Source: Ciona savignyi (taxonomy: Eukaryota > Chordata > Ascidiacea > Phlebobranchia > Cionidae). From it: a DNA stretch of 64,000 bases. The translations under genes and the position numbers were made by a program. The notes beneath the pieces are model-generated. The model was not told the origin of the DNA and made no database searches. It saw only the letters and a list, made by a program, of their open reading frames with translations. Positions 20,740 through 32,205 of this stretch are shown here, piece by piece. The stretch's first letter is position 1. Each line of letters opens with the position of its first letter. The stretch is from the NCBI GenBank assembly GCA_000149265.1, contig CH003379.1, forward strand, positions 103,087 to 167,086, in the 5' to 3' direction.

Positions 20740-21987
20740 TTCTGTAGGATAACATATTTTGGTATGGGTGCGGAATGATGCCTTAAACCACTTAATGATC
20801 ATATATTAAATGGATAAATAAACCATTTGTTCTCTCTACTCTGGCCATTTGGAAAAATCCACATTTATCATTAAATATAGTGGACTAACTTAACAGGAGA
20901 ATTTGTGTTGTCTGCTTTATCCATGTTTATTAGTCCAGTCCTTAGCTTAGTCAGTTAGAGCATCAGCAATATGTAGGCAGCTAAAAGGTTGTGGGGCAAA
21001 ACCAGCTGATAGCTAGATGTCTGTATTCTTGCAAGGTAATCTGATGATTGCCAGTGTGATATTACTGCTTATGTTTTTTTCAATAAAGAGCATAAGGCAT
21101 ATCACAAAATCTTTAGAACCAGTTGTTTTGTACCTTAACATTAATATGATGTAATTGCTGATGACACTTTTTTGTGTATGTCAATTGAATGCCCCTATGA
21201 ACTTTAGGCAAAAGTGAACTTGGAACTAATTGCATTAGAGGAAAACTAGTATGGAAAGTAAAGCAGCTGCACACTCGAGTGTTTTTTCCTGCATCTTTGC
21301 ACACTTGGGTAATTTCACACACCCTCGCGATCTGTTGACTTAGTCTTACATTTTATACATACACATCAAATAATTTCCAACAAACCTTTAAACCTACCCC
21401 AGGACTTCGGGTAATTTACTTTCAGTACAATTTTTGTTAAGTAGATAGATATGTCAGCTGACGAATACGATAGATTTAGGATAGAATAATATGTTTGTTT
21501 AAGATTTTAATAGGAAAAAAGGAGATTGTGTGCACACTTGAAGTGTGCACTCTTGGACATTTGCACACTGCACACTTAAATATTTGGTTCGTGCACACTC
21601 GAGAAAAGTAAAGTACTTTCTATACTGGCAAATAAAAAATTATAGTAAAACTTCATATATATGTAGTGACATTCGCGGCTTGTGTCATATTTGTTGTACA
21701 ATATATTAAGTTTTGTTAAACTGTTTAAGTAAACCATTATTGCATGCTGCACAGCTGTGTGCGCCTGTTCCAAAAACCTTTGTAAATCATTTCCTCTGCG
21801 TGCCAACGCGCTATTATTCCCAACATTTCCTATATTATCGTTCCCACACATCGTGTCAGACAAGCGTCGTGTGTATAAACTCATTGTATTATATTATCGA
21901 AATCGCGTTTTGGAATAAGGACCAAAAAAATTTGCCTGCTTGGAGCTTGGCTCCGGGCATGTCCAGTCAATCAGTTTAACTGTATTT
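20740..21987. other. Intergenic; tRNA-like repeat fragment, otherwise nothing recognised
   Basis: A tRNA-headed fragment of a further family (tagcttagtcagttagagca, then aaaggttgtggggcaaaacc) lies at about 20940-21030. Several copies of the tgcacactcgag/gtgcacacttg motif cluster at 21270-21600. No coding segment with family resemblance was found. Confidence 0.4.
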
Positions 21988-21995
21988 GTTTCACT

Positions 21996-22242
21996 GGGTG
22001 CCTCTAAATACTACAGGACCGCTTGGATCGCTTGGATCACTTAGATTGCTATGGAAAGTAATTCTAACCCTGTCCCAAACACTTATCTCAACCCCAGAAC
22101 TAACTTTAACCCCAACTCTAACATTAATATCATGGCTTTTGCAATTATGAAGTATAGTAAGCGATCCAAGCGCTCCAAGCGATTTAAGCGCTCCATGCGC
22201 TCCAAGCGGTCCAAGCGCTCCTGTAGTATTTAGAGGTACCGT
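21996..22242. mobile_element. Inverted-repeat MITE with 9-bp GCGCTCCAA minisatellite
   Basis: The left end gggtgcctctaaatactaca is mirrored by tgtagtatttagaggtacc at the right. Inside the right arm, gcgctccaa-type units repeat at least six times (22160-22220), and the left arm has the inverse, cgcttggatcgcttgga. The direct repeat gtttcact flanks it at 21988-21995 and 22243-22250, an 8-bp target duplication as made by hAT transposases. A frame of repeated K-R-S across the array is spurious. Confidence 0.7.
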
Positions 22243-22348
22243 GTTTCACTGTATTAGTTTATAAGATACAGTAAAGAAACCTTCCGAGACGGAGTCAATT
22301 CAGAGTCTGCTTAGTTGTAGAACTCAGATTTAGTGCTATAGGTATAAG

Positions 22349-23131
22349 CCAGTCTGGAAAGTATGGCAGATCTCGACGAGATCTCGCGGGTGCACAACCC
22401 CGACCGCCGGGTGCACGATCCCGACAACCGGGTGCACGATCCTAATGCATAGTGCAGATATACCAAGCAATTACAATTACGTTACATATTATCGTCAATT
22501 CTCTGTTGGAACTTTCGTAAACCTATAGAAACGACCGAAATAGAAATACACGGTACAATAAATAATATTTTTCTGTTTTGGACTTTAAGTTTGCATCAAT
22601 TAATCAATTCTGGAAAGCACTTTTTTGAAATGTGAATTCCCATATCGTACCCATGACCATTCAATCGATTTAATCCAGTCCTAACGGATAAAATTTAATT
22701 ATAGTTTCAGGTTTAGGATTAAAACTAGTCTCAATAGCTCAGTAAATAAATCGTTTGCATTTTAAACAGAACACTGATGTATTTTTTTGATAACTAACCT
22801 ATAAACATGTTCGTTTTCCTTCTCGCTTTAGGTAAACTACCGTACGTATCAGTGTTCGAGACTATTTGTGCGAATTAATCTGGCCGCTACCGCATCGAAT
22901 GCTTAATCGACGTTTCCTGGGTTAGGGGAAAGCTTATATTAACTGTGCTTTTCATTGAATGCGTACGATTAGTCGTATTAGGGCTGCGTTAAATGCGTTA
23001 ATCGTTGACGAATGGTTTGTTTTTATATAGCAAGTGCAGGTTAGCAGGGGTGCATTTTACGATTTTTTTCGGGTGCATTTATGATAGTTTAAAAAATATC
23101 GCGGGTGCACTTGCCATGCTTTCCATACTGG
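22349..23131. mobile_element. 783-bp non-autonomous hAT element
   Basis: The terminal inverted repeats are ccagtctggaaagtatggca (22349) and the inverse of tgccatgctttccatactgg (ending 23131), with 2 mismatches in 20. A perfect 8-bp target duplication ggtataag occurs at 22341-22348 and 23132-23139. Subterminal gggtgca(c) motifs repeat near both ends (ccgggtgcacgat, cgggtgcattt), as is usual for hAT transposase binding sites. There is no transposase. Confidence 0.88.
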
Positions 23132-23139
23132 GGTATAAG

Positions 23140-26100
23140 CACGCCAACCGACCACTAAAGCACCTGATTCTCCACATATATAATTGATGTATAATGTAGC
23201 TAATGTACAAGTTTCATAACAAAATTCTCTCTGATTCCCATCATGATTGTTTTGTCCCTTATTTTTGCACGTTATTAGGTCAAACATCATTAGGGTACAG
23301 TGCTCCAGTAACTAACATGGACTGCAATTGTTGTGTTTTAAAAAAAATTGGAATGGTTTTCTTTTAAAAAAACAAATAAAGAATCAATTTTTGCTGACTT
23401 ATATTACTTAAAAGTACCATTAACTGTCCAGTGCCTTAGCTATTTTGAAATTTTTTACTTAAATTTTACTAATTTTAATTTCTTCTTGTTAAACTTCAGT
23501 AAATACTACATTTGGGGTATTCCCCTAGGTAGTTACGCAATAAGAACATTTTTAACATCTTTATAAAATGTGGATTTAATCCAAAAAAAGTTTACTCCTA
23601 ATTGGTTAAAAATATTGGACAATATACTCGCAAGAAAATAAAACCTTTATTAAAATGTTAATATATTTCGCAACTCTAGGGATTTTCCCCGAAATAAAAC
23701 CCAGAAGTTTGGGTTCAGGCCTATCTAAATCAAAGTAGGAAACAGATCGGAAAGCTTGCTGTTACAACTTCTTCATTATTTTATATAGGAACAACAGCCT
23801 ATCAAGTGTTTGACGAAAAAAAAATGGACACAATTACTCCGTTCACGATAAAGAAAAATCGTGTTCGTTGATGACTCGCGCAACGGTTTGAAAACACGAA
23901 CGGACATAAGATGTTTCATATCAACGACACGGAACTTTGGTGTTAATGCTTATAAGGTTGATTTGCAGATGAGTCCGAAGTGGACTGATTTACAAGAACA
24001 AAACACGGCACATTTATACTAAAAAGACGACAAGTCCGATATATTAGTCTGGTGGTTAAGTGTTTTGCCTGTCAGTCGAAGTTTGCAGATTCAAAACTGG
24101 TAGCTGGCTAGTCGGTCGTGTCCTTGGGCAGAGCAATTAACAGACATTTCCTAAACCCAGCGGTTTAATGGGTTCTACTAAATTGAAGAAACGTTTAAAT
24201 CATATACCACAAACTGCAATGGCCACGGTAACCAGACGGTGGACTCCAGGTGATCTGACGATCGTCCGTGTGATAACATCCTTGGTTTTCCCATTTACGG
24301 GGATAAACATAAATATCCTATCCCTATGCATCGTTAGTTCCACACTTAATGCGTCAAATTTTAGTCTGATGAATGTGGGTTCGAAACTGGTCGTGAAATA
24401 ATTTAATGTGTTCTCAGGCAAGACACTCAGATATTGCCTGTTTCCAGTTGATTAATGGGTTCTCTTATAACTGAAAAAACGTCTCAATCATACACAACAG
24501 ATGTTTTTCAATTTTTCATCAAATGTGATTCGTGTTTTTATCGTGGAAACGTAAACTAATCTTTTGGCATAAACCGATGTTAAAACATTTTGTATAAATG
24601 GCTGGTACTTTTTATTAAAAATAAAAGACACCAGAACAATTCTTATAGAAAAATTTAAATAGAGTCCATGTTATATTCAACAATTACTTTTATATCATTA
24701 GGTTTTTAAACATTGAGGAGAAAAAATACAGCAAAATTTTCTAGGAAATATTTATTTCTCATGAAATGTCATTTTTACTAGGCGCTGGCAACCATTCACA
24801 AAGTTAGAACATAAACCGAATTATACGGAATTTAAAACAGACCATATCAATTTTCCTTAACAATTCAGTGTCCTGTATTTTGTCATGTTATTAACATTGG
24901 GGAATTTGGCATTATTTTATCAGATTACCTTCTTACTATGTAAGTTGTTTAACTATTTATGTATGATACAGATTAACCCATAAGTAGTAAAAGTTTATAA
25001 CAGAAAGCAAAATGACTTATTTCAAGGACGGCATATTAATAAAACCATAGCACTCGGTAGGTCATAAAATACTACAAGTTATATATAGGCATTAGAGTTC
25101 AACAACTGCACTTTCCAAGCTACATATAGGGCACATGTTCTGCTTTGCCGGCACCTGGTTTACAAGGTGTTAAATACAAACAAAAAACATTATCTAACAC
25201 ACATAAAGAATCTACAATTTTAACTATTTTGAAAATCCATGTTAGGAAACCACAGAAAGCATGTCAGTAAAACTAAGTTAATGGGTTTTCAAGATTTTCT
25301 TGAAATAAAACTATGGGTAGTTTTTTAAAGGCTTGGTAATTGTGAAGAAAAATAAGGTGATGATTCTGTAGACAAGGAACTTTAAAAGATCTGAAAAATA
25401 AAAATTGAATTTTATTTTCATGTTGGTATTATTTCTTGAATTATTTTAATTTTATTTTCTTTCTTATATATTAAGTGTGTTTTATTTTTAATTTTACTTT
25501 ATATAAAGGTGCTTAAACTTGTAAAAGGTTTTAGGATATGATTGGCTGATTTAAGATAGCATTTTCAAGTTTATCCCTATGAATGGGAAAACGCAAGGAG
25601 GTAACACATGGGAAATCTTTATATCACATGTTCCTTTATTTAGTAAAACCCATTTATCTGTTGGGTTTAGGCAATGTATGTTAAGTGCCATGCACAAGGA
25701 ATCAAGGACACAACCAACTAGCTAGCTACCAGTTTGGAACCTTCAACCCTTTAGCCGAAACTGAAAGGCAACGCACTAAACTAGCAGACTAATATGTCGG
25801 ACCACCAGACTAATCGTTTATACAGACTGGTCAATATTTAAATTCACCATAAAAGTTTGTCCGACCGGTTGATCTAATGGTTAAGTGCGTCGCCTTTCAA
25901 TCGAAAGGTTGCAGGTGCGAAACTGATCGCTAGCTAGTCGGTTGTGCCCTTGGGCAAGGCACTTTACGAACATTGCCTGAATCCAGTGGATTAATGGGTT
26001 CTACCAAATTGAAGGAACGTGTCTATCATATACAACACACTGCAATAGCTCCGTTAACCCGACGATGGGCGCGAGGTGATCTGACGATTGCTTGTGTGTT

Positions 26101-26378
26101 AACCCCCTTGGTTTTCCCATTCACGGGGATAAACAAACATAAATATCCTATCCTATCCTAGCTGCTTCATTTTAACTTCCAGGAATATAAAAATCTAGGA
26201 AACAAGAAACAGAATTAGATCGAAGGTGGAAACTTAGGAACGTCAGATTCAATTTAACCCTTCTCTGTACAGTAAGTGATTAAATATATCCAAAATTAAA
26301 TTAAATTTACCCTCTCTTGTTGGGTTTTTTAAAACTTCCCCAAATTAAATTCACTAACAATCTAATAAACAAACCTTT
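23140..26378. other. Intergenic, SINE-containing, between ALKBH4 and the glutaredoxin gene
   Basis: AT-rich. SINE copies are at 24045-24325 (+), about 25575-25815 (-) and 25861-26160 (+). No coding exon was recognised. The far 3'UTR of the glutaredoxin transcript may extend into 25.5-26.3 kb. Confidence 0.4.
25861..26160 (+). repeat. Best-preserved SINE copy (300 bp)
   Basis: ccgaccggttgatctaatgg (A-box region), tcgaaaggttgcaggtgcga (B-box-like), ggattaatgggttctaccaa, acacactgcaatagctccg, gaggtgatctgacgattgc, cccattcacggggataaac and tatcctatcc are all present. It is useful as the family reference for the other copies in this window. The head is tRNA-like but lacks U33 and a complete acceptor stem, so it is not a tRNA gene. 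Confidence 0.9.
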
Positions 26379-27529
26379 TTAAGCATTGACCATTGGGATG
26401 AGTTTTCCTTTTGCATGTAAGTCCCTGGTCTCAGTGCCACCACCAATGCACTTGCCGTTGATAAACACTCTTGGCACTGTATTAGCTCCAGTGATCTGGC
26501 TCAAGGCTTGTTGGATTTGATCACCGTCTGATCGCTGGTCCAGTTCCATGACATTAAAATCAACGTTGGCATCTGAAAATATACAGATTCTGTGAGAACA
26601 AGAAGAAATAGGATATGATATTCAAGTTTATCCCTGCAAATGGGAAAACCAAGGGGGTTAACACAAGAGCAATCGTCAGATCACCTTGCGCCCACCGTCC
26701 GGTTACCGAAGATATTGCAGTGTGTTGTGTGTGATAGACTTCAATTTGGTTGAACCCCTTAATCCGCTGCATTTTTTCGCTACTTCGGTCCAGATCCTTA
26801 ACCCCTTATAGTGTGTTTGGGGGAAACAAGGTACGGTTGATTGGGCAGTCTATGGTATGAAGGCAGAGAACAGGTTGTAAAAAACCAGTCCCTAACTTTG
26901 TTTATTTTTTGTTTTTTTTATAAAGATACCGGTACTCTATGATTTTTATGAAAACAGTAAAATGTGAAAATGACAGTTGTTTGAACACACCGATAAAATA
27001 ATTGGAAAAAAGTATACAAATACAGGTAGAATTGTTTGAAAGTGATGAATTCATTTACTCAGAATAACTCCCTTATAATCAGAATAAAAGCCCACCATTC
27101 AGCCTCTTTTTTAGTTTAAGTTAAACCAATGATTTACTAGGCTATGTCCAGTCAATATCTTTTAGGGTTCTTGCCCAAGAAAACAACAAAGAATAAGTTT
27201 TAATCCCACGGCAATCTCAAATTATACTAGAGAGAAACCATGCGGTTATGATGCAAATTAAAATATGAAATTTAATAAATCAAAAATATTAAAAAAGGCA
27301 TTATGAAAACTTGTTGGGCAAATAGTTACATAGATCAAAGCATGTAAGAAACAAAATTAAGACGGTAAAATAAATGATACAACGCGCGAAAAAATCTATT
27401 TTTACCTGAAAGAGTTTTTTTTGCCAGTTTACAGTAGCTGCACCACGACTTCGAAAAGACTTGGACTTTATGCTCAGCAATTTCTTTCTGCACTAACGTA
27501 ACATATGGTGACGACTTGTTTCCACCCAT
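26379..27529 (-). CDS. GLRX2: Dithiol glutaredoxin (CSYC active site, GLRX2-like)
   Basis: It reduces protein disulfides and glutathione mixed disulfides using glutathione. Exons 27529-27406 and 26572-26379, joined in phase 1, give 105 residues, the size of a single-domain glutaredoxin. The active site is W-CSYC-K at 29-34. The glutathione-binding TVPRVFINGKCIGGG (cis-Pro) and the C-terminal LHAKGKLIPMV follow. CSYC rather than CPYC is the form found in vertebrate GLRX2, where it permits a bridging [2Fe-2S] cluster. No mitochondrial presequence is seen; the start MGGNKS fits the N-myristoylation pattern instead. An acceptor-like AG sits 22 bases before the ATG, with no upstream exon visible. 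A SINE interrupts the intron at 26608-26775. Confidence 0.92.
26608..26775 (-). repeat. SINE fragment in glutaredoxin intron
   Basis: Inverted copy: ggatatgatattcaagttta tail, caatcgtcagatcacc, caccgtccggttaccg, cccttaatccgctg. The head is absent. Confidence 0.75.
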
Positions 27530-27606
27530 TTTGATTATACACGATTTAGAACTAAAAAACAAGTCTAATATCTCTGGAAAAACTCTTTAAAATTAGTTTG
27601 GGTAAG

Positions 27607-27880
27607 ATAGGATATTCCTGTTTATCCTTGTGAAAAAAACGCAAGGAATGTTAACACACAGGTAATCATTCATCATCGGGTTACCGGAGCTATTGCAGTG
27701 TGTTGTGTATGATAGATACATTAATTCAATTTGGTTAAACCCATTAATCCGCTGGGTTCAGGCAATGTCCGTTATTTGCCTTGTCCACGGACACAACCGA
27801 CTAGCTAACTACCAGTTTCGAACTTGCAACCATTTGGTTGAAAGTCATCTCACTAAACCACGAGACTTACCGGTCAGACC
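27607..27880 (-). repeat. tRNA-derived SINE
   Basis: Inverted copy with aggatattcctgtttatcc tail, cgggttaccggagctattgc, cccattaatccgctgggttc and ggacacaaccgactagctaa; the head ends near ccggtcagacc. Confidence 0.8.
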
Positions 27881-28547
27881 AAGTTTAACCTATCATTCCA
27901 CTGAATTCAGGCTATGTGGGTTATTGCCCAAGGAGACAACCGATTAGCCAGAGTCCAGTTTTAAACCTACAACCATTTTGGCTAAAAAGCAACACACTAA
28001 CCAACCACACTATACAGTCAAACAAATTTGATACCTAAGATAAAACTAAACTTTATAAACTGTTACTGACGAACCTAAACGAAGTAAAGAATAGTAACTG
28101 CTTAGTAAAAATAGAAAAGATTATTCTAACCCTGCCGTTTTTAAGTTTTATAAAGGTCCTCTTGTGTGTTTTTATCGCGGAAACAACTAAACTAAACGCC
28201 AACACTGGTATCAATATCAAGGGCCTAAGACTAGTATCAACCCCTTATTATTACTCTAACCACAAAAAATGCCCTAAATTTCATTTTATTGTGCAGTTTC
28301 CCTCGTTCTCTTCGTTAAGATTTGCCCAACTACTTTTAAACAAACCACTCATTTTGCAAGTCACGCTCTTTCTTTATCACAATGACTGCGCGGTTTTATT
28401 ATCGCGACGACAGGACAATAGCCTAAGAACACTCCTGAGTATTCGACCGGACGGTTATGTGCTATTTATAGACCAGTGGTATTGCTGCTATCTATATATT
28501 ATCTTTAGAAAAGTAATTATAATAAAGGAAATTTTGCGTTTAAAATG

Positions 28548-28790
28548 ATAGGATAGGATATTCATGTTTATCCCCGTGAATGGAAAACAATAATGCGGCT
28601 AACACACGGGCAATAGTTAGATTACTACGCGCCCACCGTAACCCATTAACCCATTAACCCGCTGGTTTCGGCAATGTCTGTTAAGTGGCCCATGGACACA
28701 ACCGACTACCAAGCGAACACGTTCAAACCCGAAACTTTCGGCTGAAAGACGACGCACTAAACCACCAGACTAATCTGTCGGACAAAGGAT
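28548..28790 (-). repeat. tRNA-derived SINE, shortened
   Basis: Inverted copy with ggataggatattcatgttta tail and gacgcactaaaccaccagac head. The middle is deleted around aacccattaacccattaacc. Confidence 0.75.
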
Positions 28791-28949
28791 AGTGTTAAAA
28801 ACTTAAGTTAAATGTAGTGTAGGGAGCCGTTGCAGGTCGCTGCCTATTTCGCTAGATTGTTCCTTGTAGGCACCCAGGTAAGCCGGTTACAACACCTGAT
28901 GCGATCTGCGGTTCCCTACGCGCTATCTTGACTCTCGGAGGCGCGCTAA

Positions 28950-30151
28950 TTATGGGTCCCATTTGAAAAATTGGGACACATATTGTTTTTGTCCGTTTTT
29001 TTTTTCGTTTTTTTTTCGTCAAACGCTTGACAGGCATGGCATGGCGCCCCGACATCTACCAGAAGGAATAATGGGATTGCAATGAAACTTTGTCATTTGT
29101 AAGATAACATGGTCTTGATATGCAGAAACTGAAATTTTGGGTGATAAATTAAGGGGAATTCCCCTGGGAGGTTTAAAACCAAAACGTTTTTTTTTTATGA
29201 AAAATTGCGCTTTTTGTGGCATAGCGCTTGAACGGCTTCTCCAATTTAAATAAGATTTGGTGGAATGTTAGTGCATTAGTCACTGATTTAACACTTAGAA
29301 GAAATAATGAAATTACCTAGGGAAATACCCCAAAAAATAGAATATGGTCTCAAATCATGATTGTGACAAGCATGCCATATCGCCCCGACATCTACCAAAA
29401 GGAGTAACGAAATCGCAATGAAAATTGGACATTTGTAAGACAACATGGTCTAAATACGCGGAAACCAAAAAGTTGGGTAATGAATCTAGGGGAATTCCCC
29501 TCGGACGTTAAAAAATCAAAACGTTTTTTTTATAATAAATTAGATTTTGTGGCCATAGCGCTTAAACGGCTGCTCTAATTTTAATAAAATTCAGTAAAAT
29601 TTTAAAAATATTAGACACTTTGTGCCAATTAAAAAAAGAAAACATTTAATTAGGTTAATTTCCATGAAAACAAAGATATGTTCCTAAATTTTGATTGTGG
29701 CAAGCATGCCATATCGCACTGACATCTCCAACAAGAAGTCGACAAATCAGATTAAAACTTTAACAATTGTTACATAACATGACTCACTTATGTAAAAACA
29801 ACAACGTATCTACCAAACCCACGGGAAATCCCTGAAACCATGAAAAACTAAATCGGGCCGTTTTGGAAATTTAGCTTTATTTTACTACAGCGCTTGAAAA
29901 CAAGTTATAATTTAAAACATTTGTGGTAAAATGTTCGTAAATTTAAAACGTTTATTCTTTATATAACTAAACATGGAAATTAAGTTTGGTCTGTTAACTA
30001 TGGGACCCATGCGTTTATGCTTGCAGAAACAAACTACATACTCAGTGTATAAAAGACAGATTGTGGTTAGGGACCGTGTAGTATGAATATATGGCATACA
30101 ACATGTGTTTTACAAATATTGGTGGTAAACAACGTGGTTGACAGTCTCTAG
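28950..30151 (+). mobile_element. Harbinger-like element, second long copy
   Basis: Internal modules repeat at about 29217, 29551 and 29885 (catagcgcttgaacgg-type starts, period 334). The right terminus gttgacagtctctag ends at 30151, followed by tta. It shares nearly all of its sequence with 1-919, and the left terminus was not found. The part at 28954-29005 (gtcccatttgaaaaattggg, acacatattgtttttgtccg) recurs at 30573-30640, so a fragment of the same family lies just downstream. Confidence 0.65.
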
Positions 30152-31910
30152 TTAATTGAGGTTTTCTGCGTAAACATCTCTTTGACTTCTTTGGTTCGTC
30201 GATCAATTCCTCAGTAGTTTTATAACACCAATTGTATTAAGCAATTGAGGCGATTAACTTGGTACCAATTGCGAGTTAAATCGTTAGATGTTTAAACGAC
30301 ATAGATTCCAGATAAACTCTCAGTATCGACACATACAAGATCTTTCTTAATGCGTCCTGCTTCTCAAGCCAAAGTAAATTCAACTTATATAAACAAGATT
30401 ATTCGACAGCTGATTAAACCTCACAATAATATTTCAGTGATGATGCATTGTCAGCGCAAATGCTGGCTGTGCGGTCGTAAATCTTATGTAACACATGTGG
30501 TCGCTACAGTAGGATTAGTTCTGGGGTTAAAAGTCTGGGGCCAAGATTAGAATTAGTTTCCATAATTATTGGTTCCATTTGAAAAAATGAAACACATATT
30601 GTTTTTGTCCGTTTTTTATGGGTCCCATTTGGAAAAATGGTCTTCCCGAGAACGAAAGTCTTCCCGAAAACGAGAAAGCTAATGCGGAAATCGATACCTG
30701 TATCTTCACGAGGACCGGCACCCAACAACACAACATCGACGATGAATTCAAGAATAACTGAATTCGGATGGAGACATGTTATGCTTTTATATTACTGTTT
30801 GTTATTGATAATAGGCTACCTATTTTTTGTCCCATTATTTTCATTCTCCTTTAAATGGGGATGTAGTAATATGCATCTCGTTACACACTTATAATAAAGC
30901 ACTAATTAAATAACGTGTGTTAAACACTGCACTAAGCAGGACCTTTAACGAAAGATTAGACGTATATATATAGGAGGAAATATAATTTATATTTCAAATA
31001 TATATACCACTGTGTCAAGGATACAGGGTGACCCGAAAAAACGGGCCCAAATCTTATTAGGCCTCGTTTATTAGTGTTTTGTCCAAATGAAATGAAACTT
31101 TGGACATAGCTAGTATTATTGAGTAATTTTCCTCCTTCTTTTACTTTAGTGTTTTGCTTAATGAACCCAAAATCTGATACAACATTGTGTCACTAGGAAA
31201 TCCGCCAAACACTCGATTCATATTCTCGATTCTATAACCAATACAAGGAAATGACCCCATTGTTATAAACTCGCTAAAGAAACTGGTGTCATTTTTAAAA
31301 TAAAATTATAGACGGAAGCTTGTGTTTACGACAGCAAGTTTGTTTTCAATTCATCATGAATCTTTGTACTTTAAACGGTTTGATTTTATCTGAAAATAGA
31401 ACAGGGTCGGATAATTATGTTGATGACGTTTGTGAAATGACGTCAGACGTTATAACACGTCATTTTTGACTGGCCGGATAGCTTAATCGGTGAAATTATA
31501 TTAGTCCCGGTTGGCGACCGACATGTTGTGGGATGTAAGCCAGCCGATGGCAATAAGGTTGTACCTCTTAAGCATATTCAACACACTGCAATAGCATTGG
31601 TAACTTAGTGGTGGGCGGCAAGTAACCTGACCAATATCCTTGTGACAATGTTCCCGTATTTTTCCATTTACGGGGATAAAACATGAATAGGGTATTTGTA
31701 TTATCGTCAGGACGCCTAAAGCCTACTCTTACATCGAGTAGCATTTTTGGTTGAGTGGAGTCGTTACTTAAACAATGTACAACCAATTTTATTGCCTCCA
31801 TACGGGGTACTTTACCTCGACCAAGGGTTTATAAGCGAAACGTGCTGGTCTCGAAGCCATTACCCTCCAACTGCCGAGCCATTGCGTAAACATTCACCGC
31901 ATGCCATTTA
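30152..31910. other. Intergenic repeat debris
   Basis: Harbinger-related fragment (30573-30640), a possible transposon terminus acagggtgacccg at 31021, a degenerate SINE at about 31475-31700 (+). Minus-strand frames at 30504-30751 show no recognisable domain. Confidence 0.4.
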
Positions 31911-31913
31911 TTA

Positions 31914-32205
31914 GGATAGGAAAGGATATTCAAGTTACCCCCGTGAATGGGAAAACCAAGGGTGATAACATACGGGCATCAGATCACCTCGCGCACATCG
32001 TCGGGTTACCGGAGCTATTGCAGTGTGTTGTGTGTGATTCAAACGTTCCTTCAATTTGGTAGAACCCATTAATCCGCTTGGTTCAGGCAATGTCCGTAAA
32101 GTGCCTTGCCCAAGGACACAACCGACTATAGCCATCAACCAGTTCATAACCTGCAACCTTACGGCTGACAGGATTCGCACTTTACCGCCAGACTAACCGG
32201 TTAGA
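31914..32205 (-). repeat. tRNA-derived SINE, near full length
   Basis: Inverted copy from aggataggaaaggatattca to gactaaccggttaga, with all body modules present. An 81-codon minus frame here is the SINE itself. Confidence 0.85.

Noticed and set aside
22051..22233. Basic K-R-S repeat peptide
   Set aside because: Product of the 9-bp minisatellite in a MITE, with no signal peptide or gene structure.
25861..25935. tRNA gene at the head of the SINE copies
   Set aside because: The heads have A- and B-box-like sequences but no closed acceptor stem and no U33. They recur always attached to the same SINE body.
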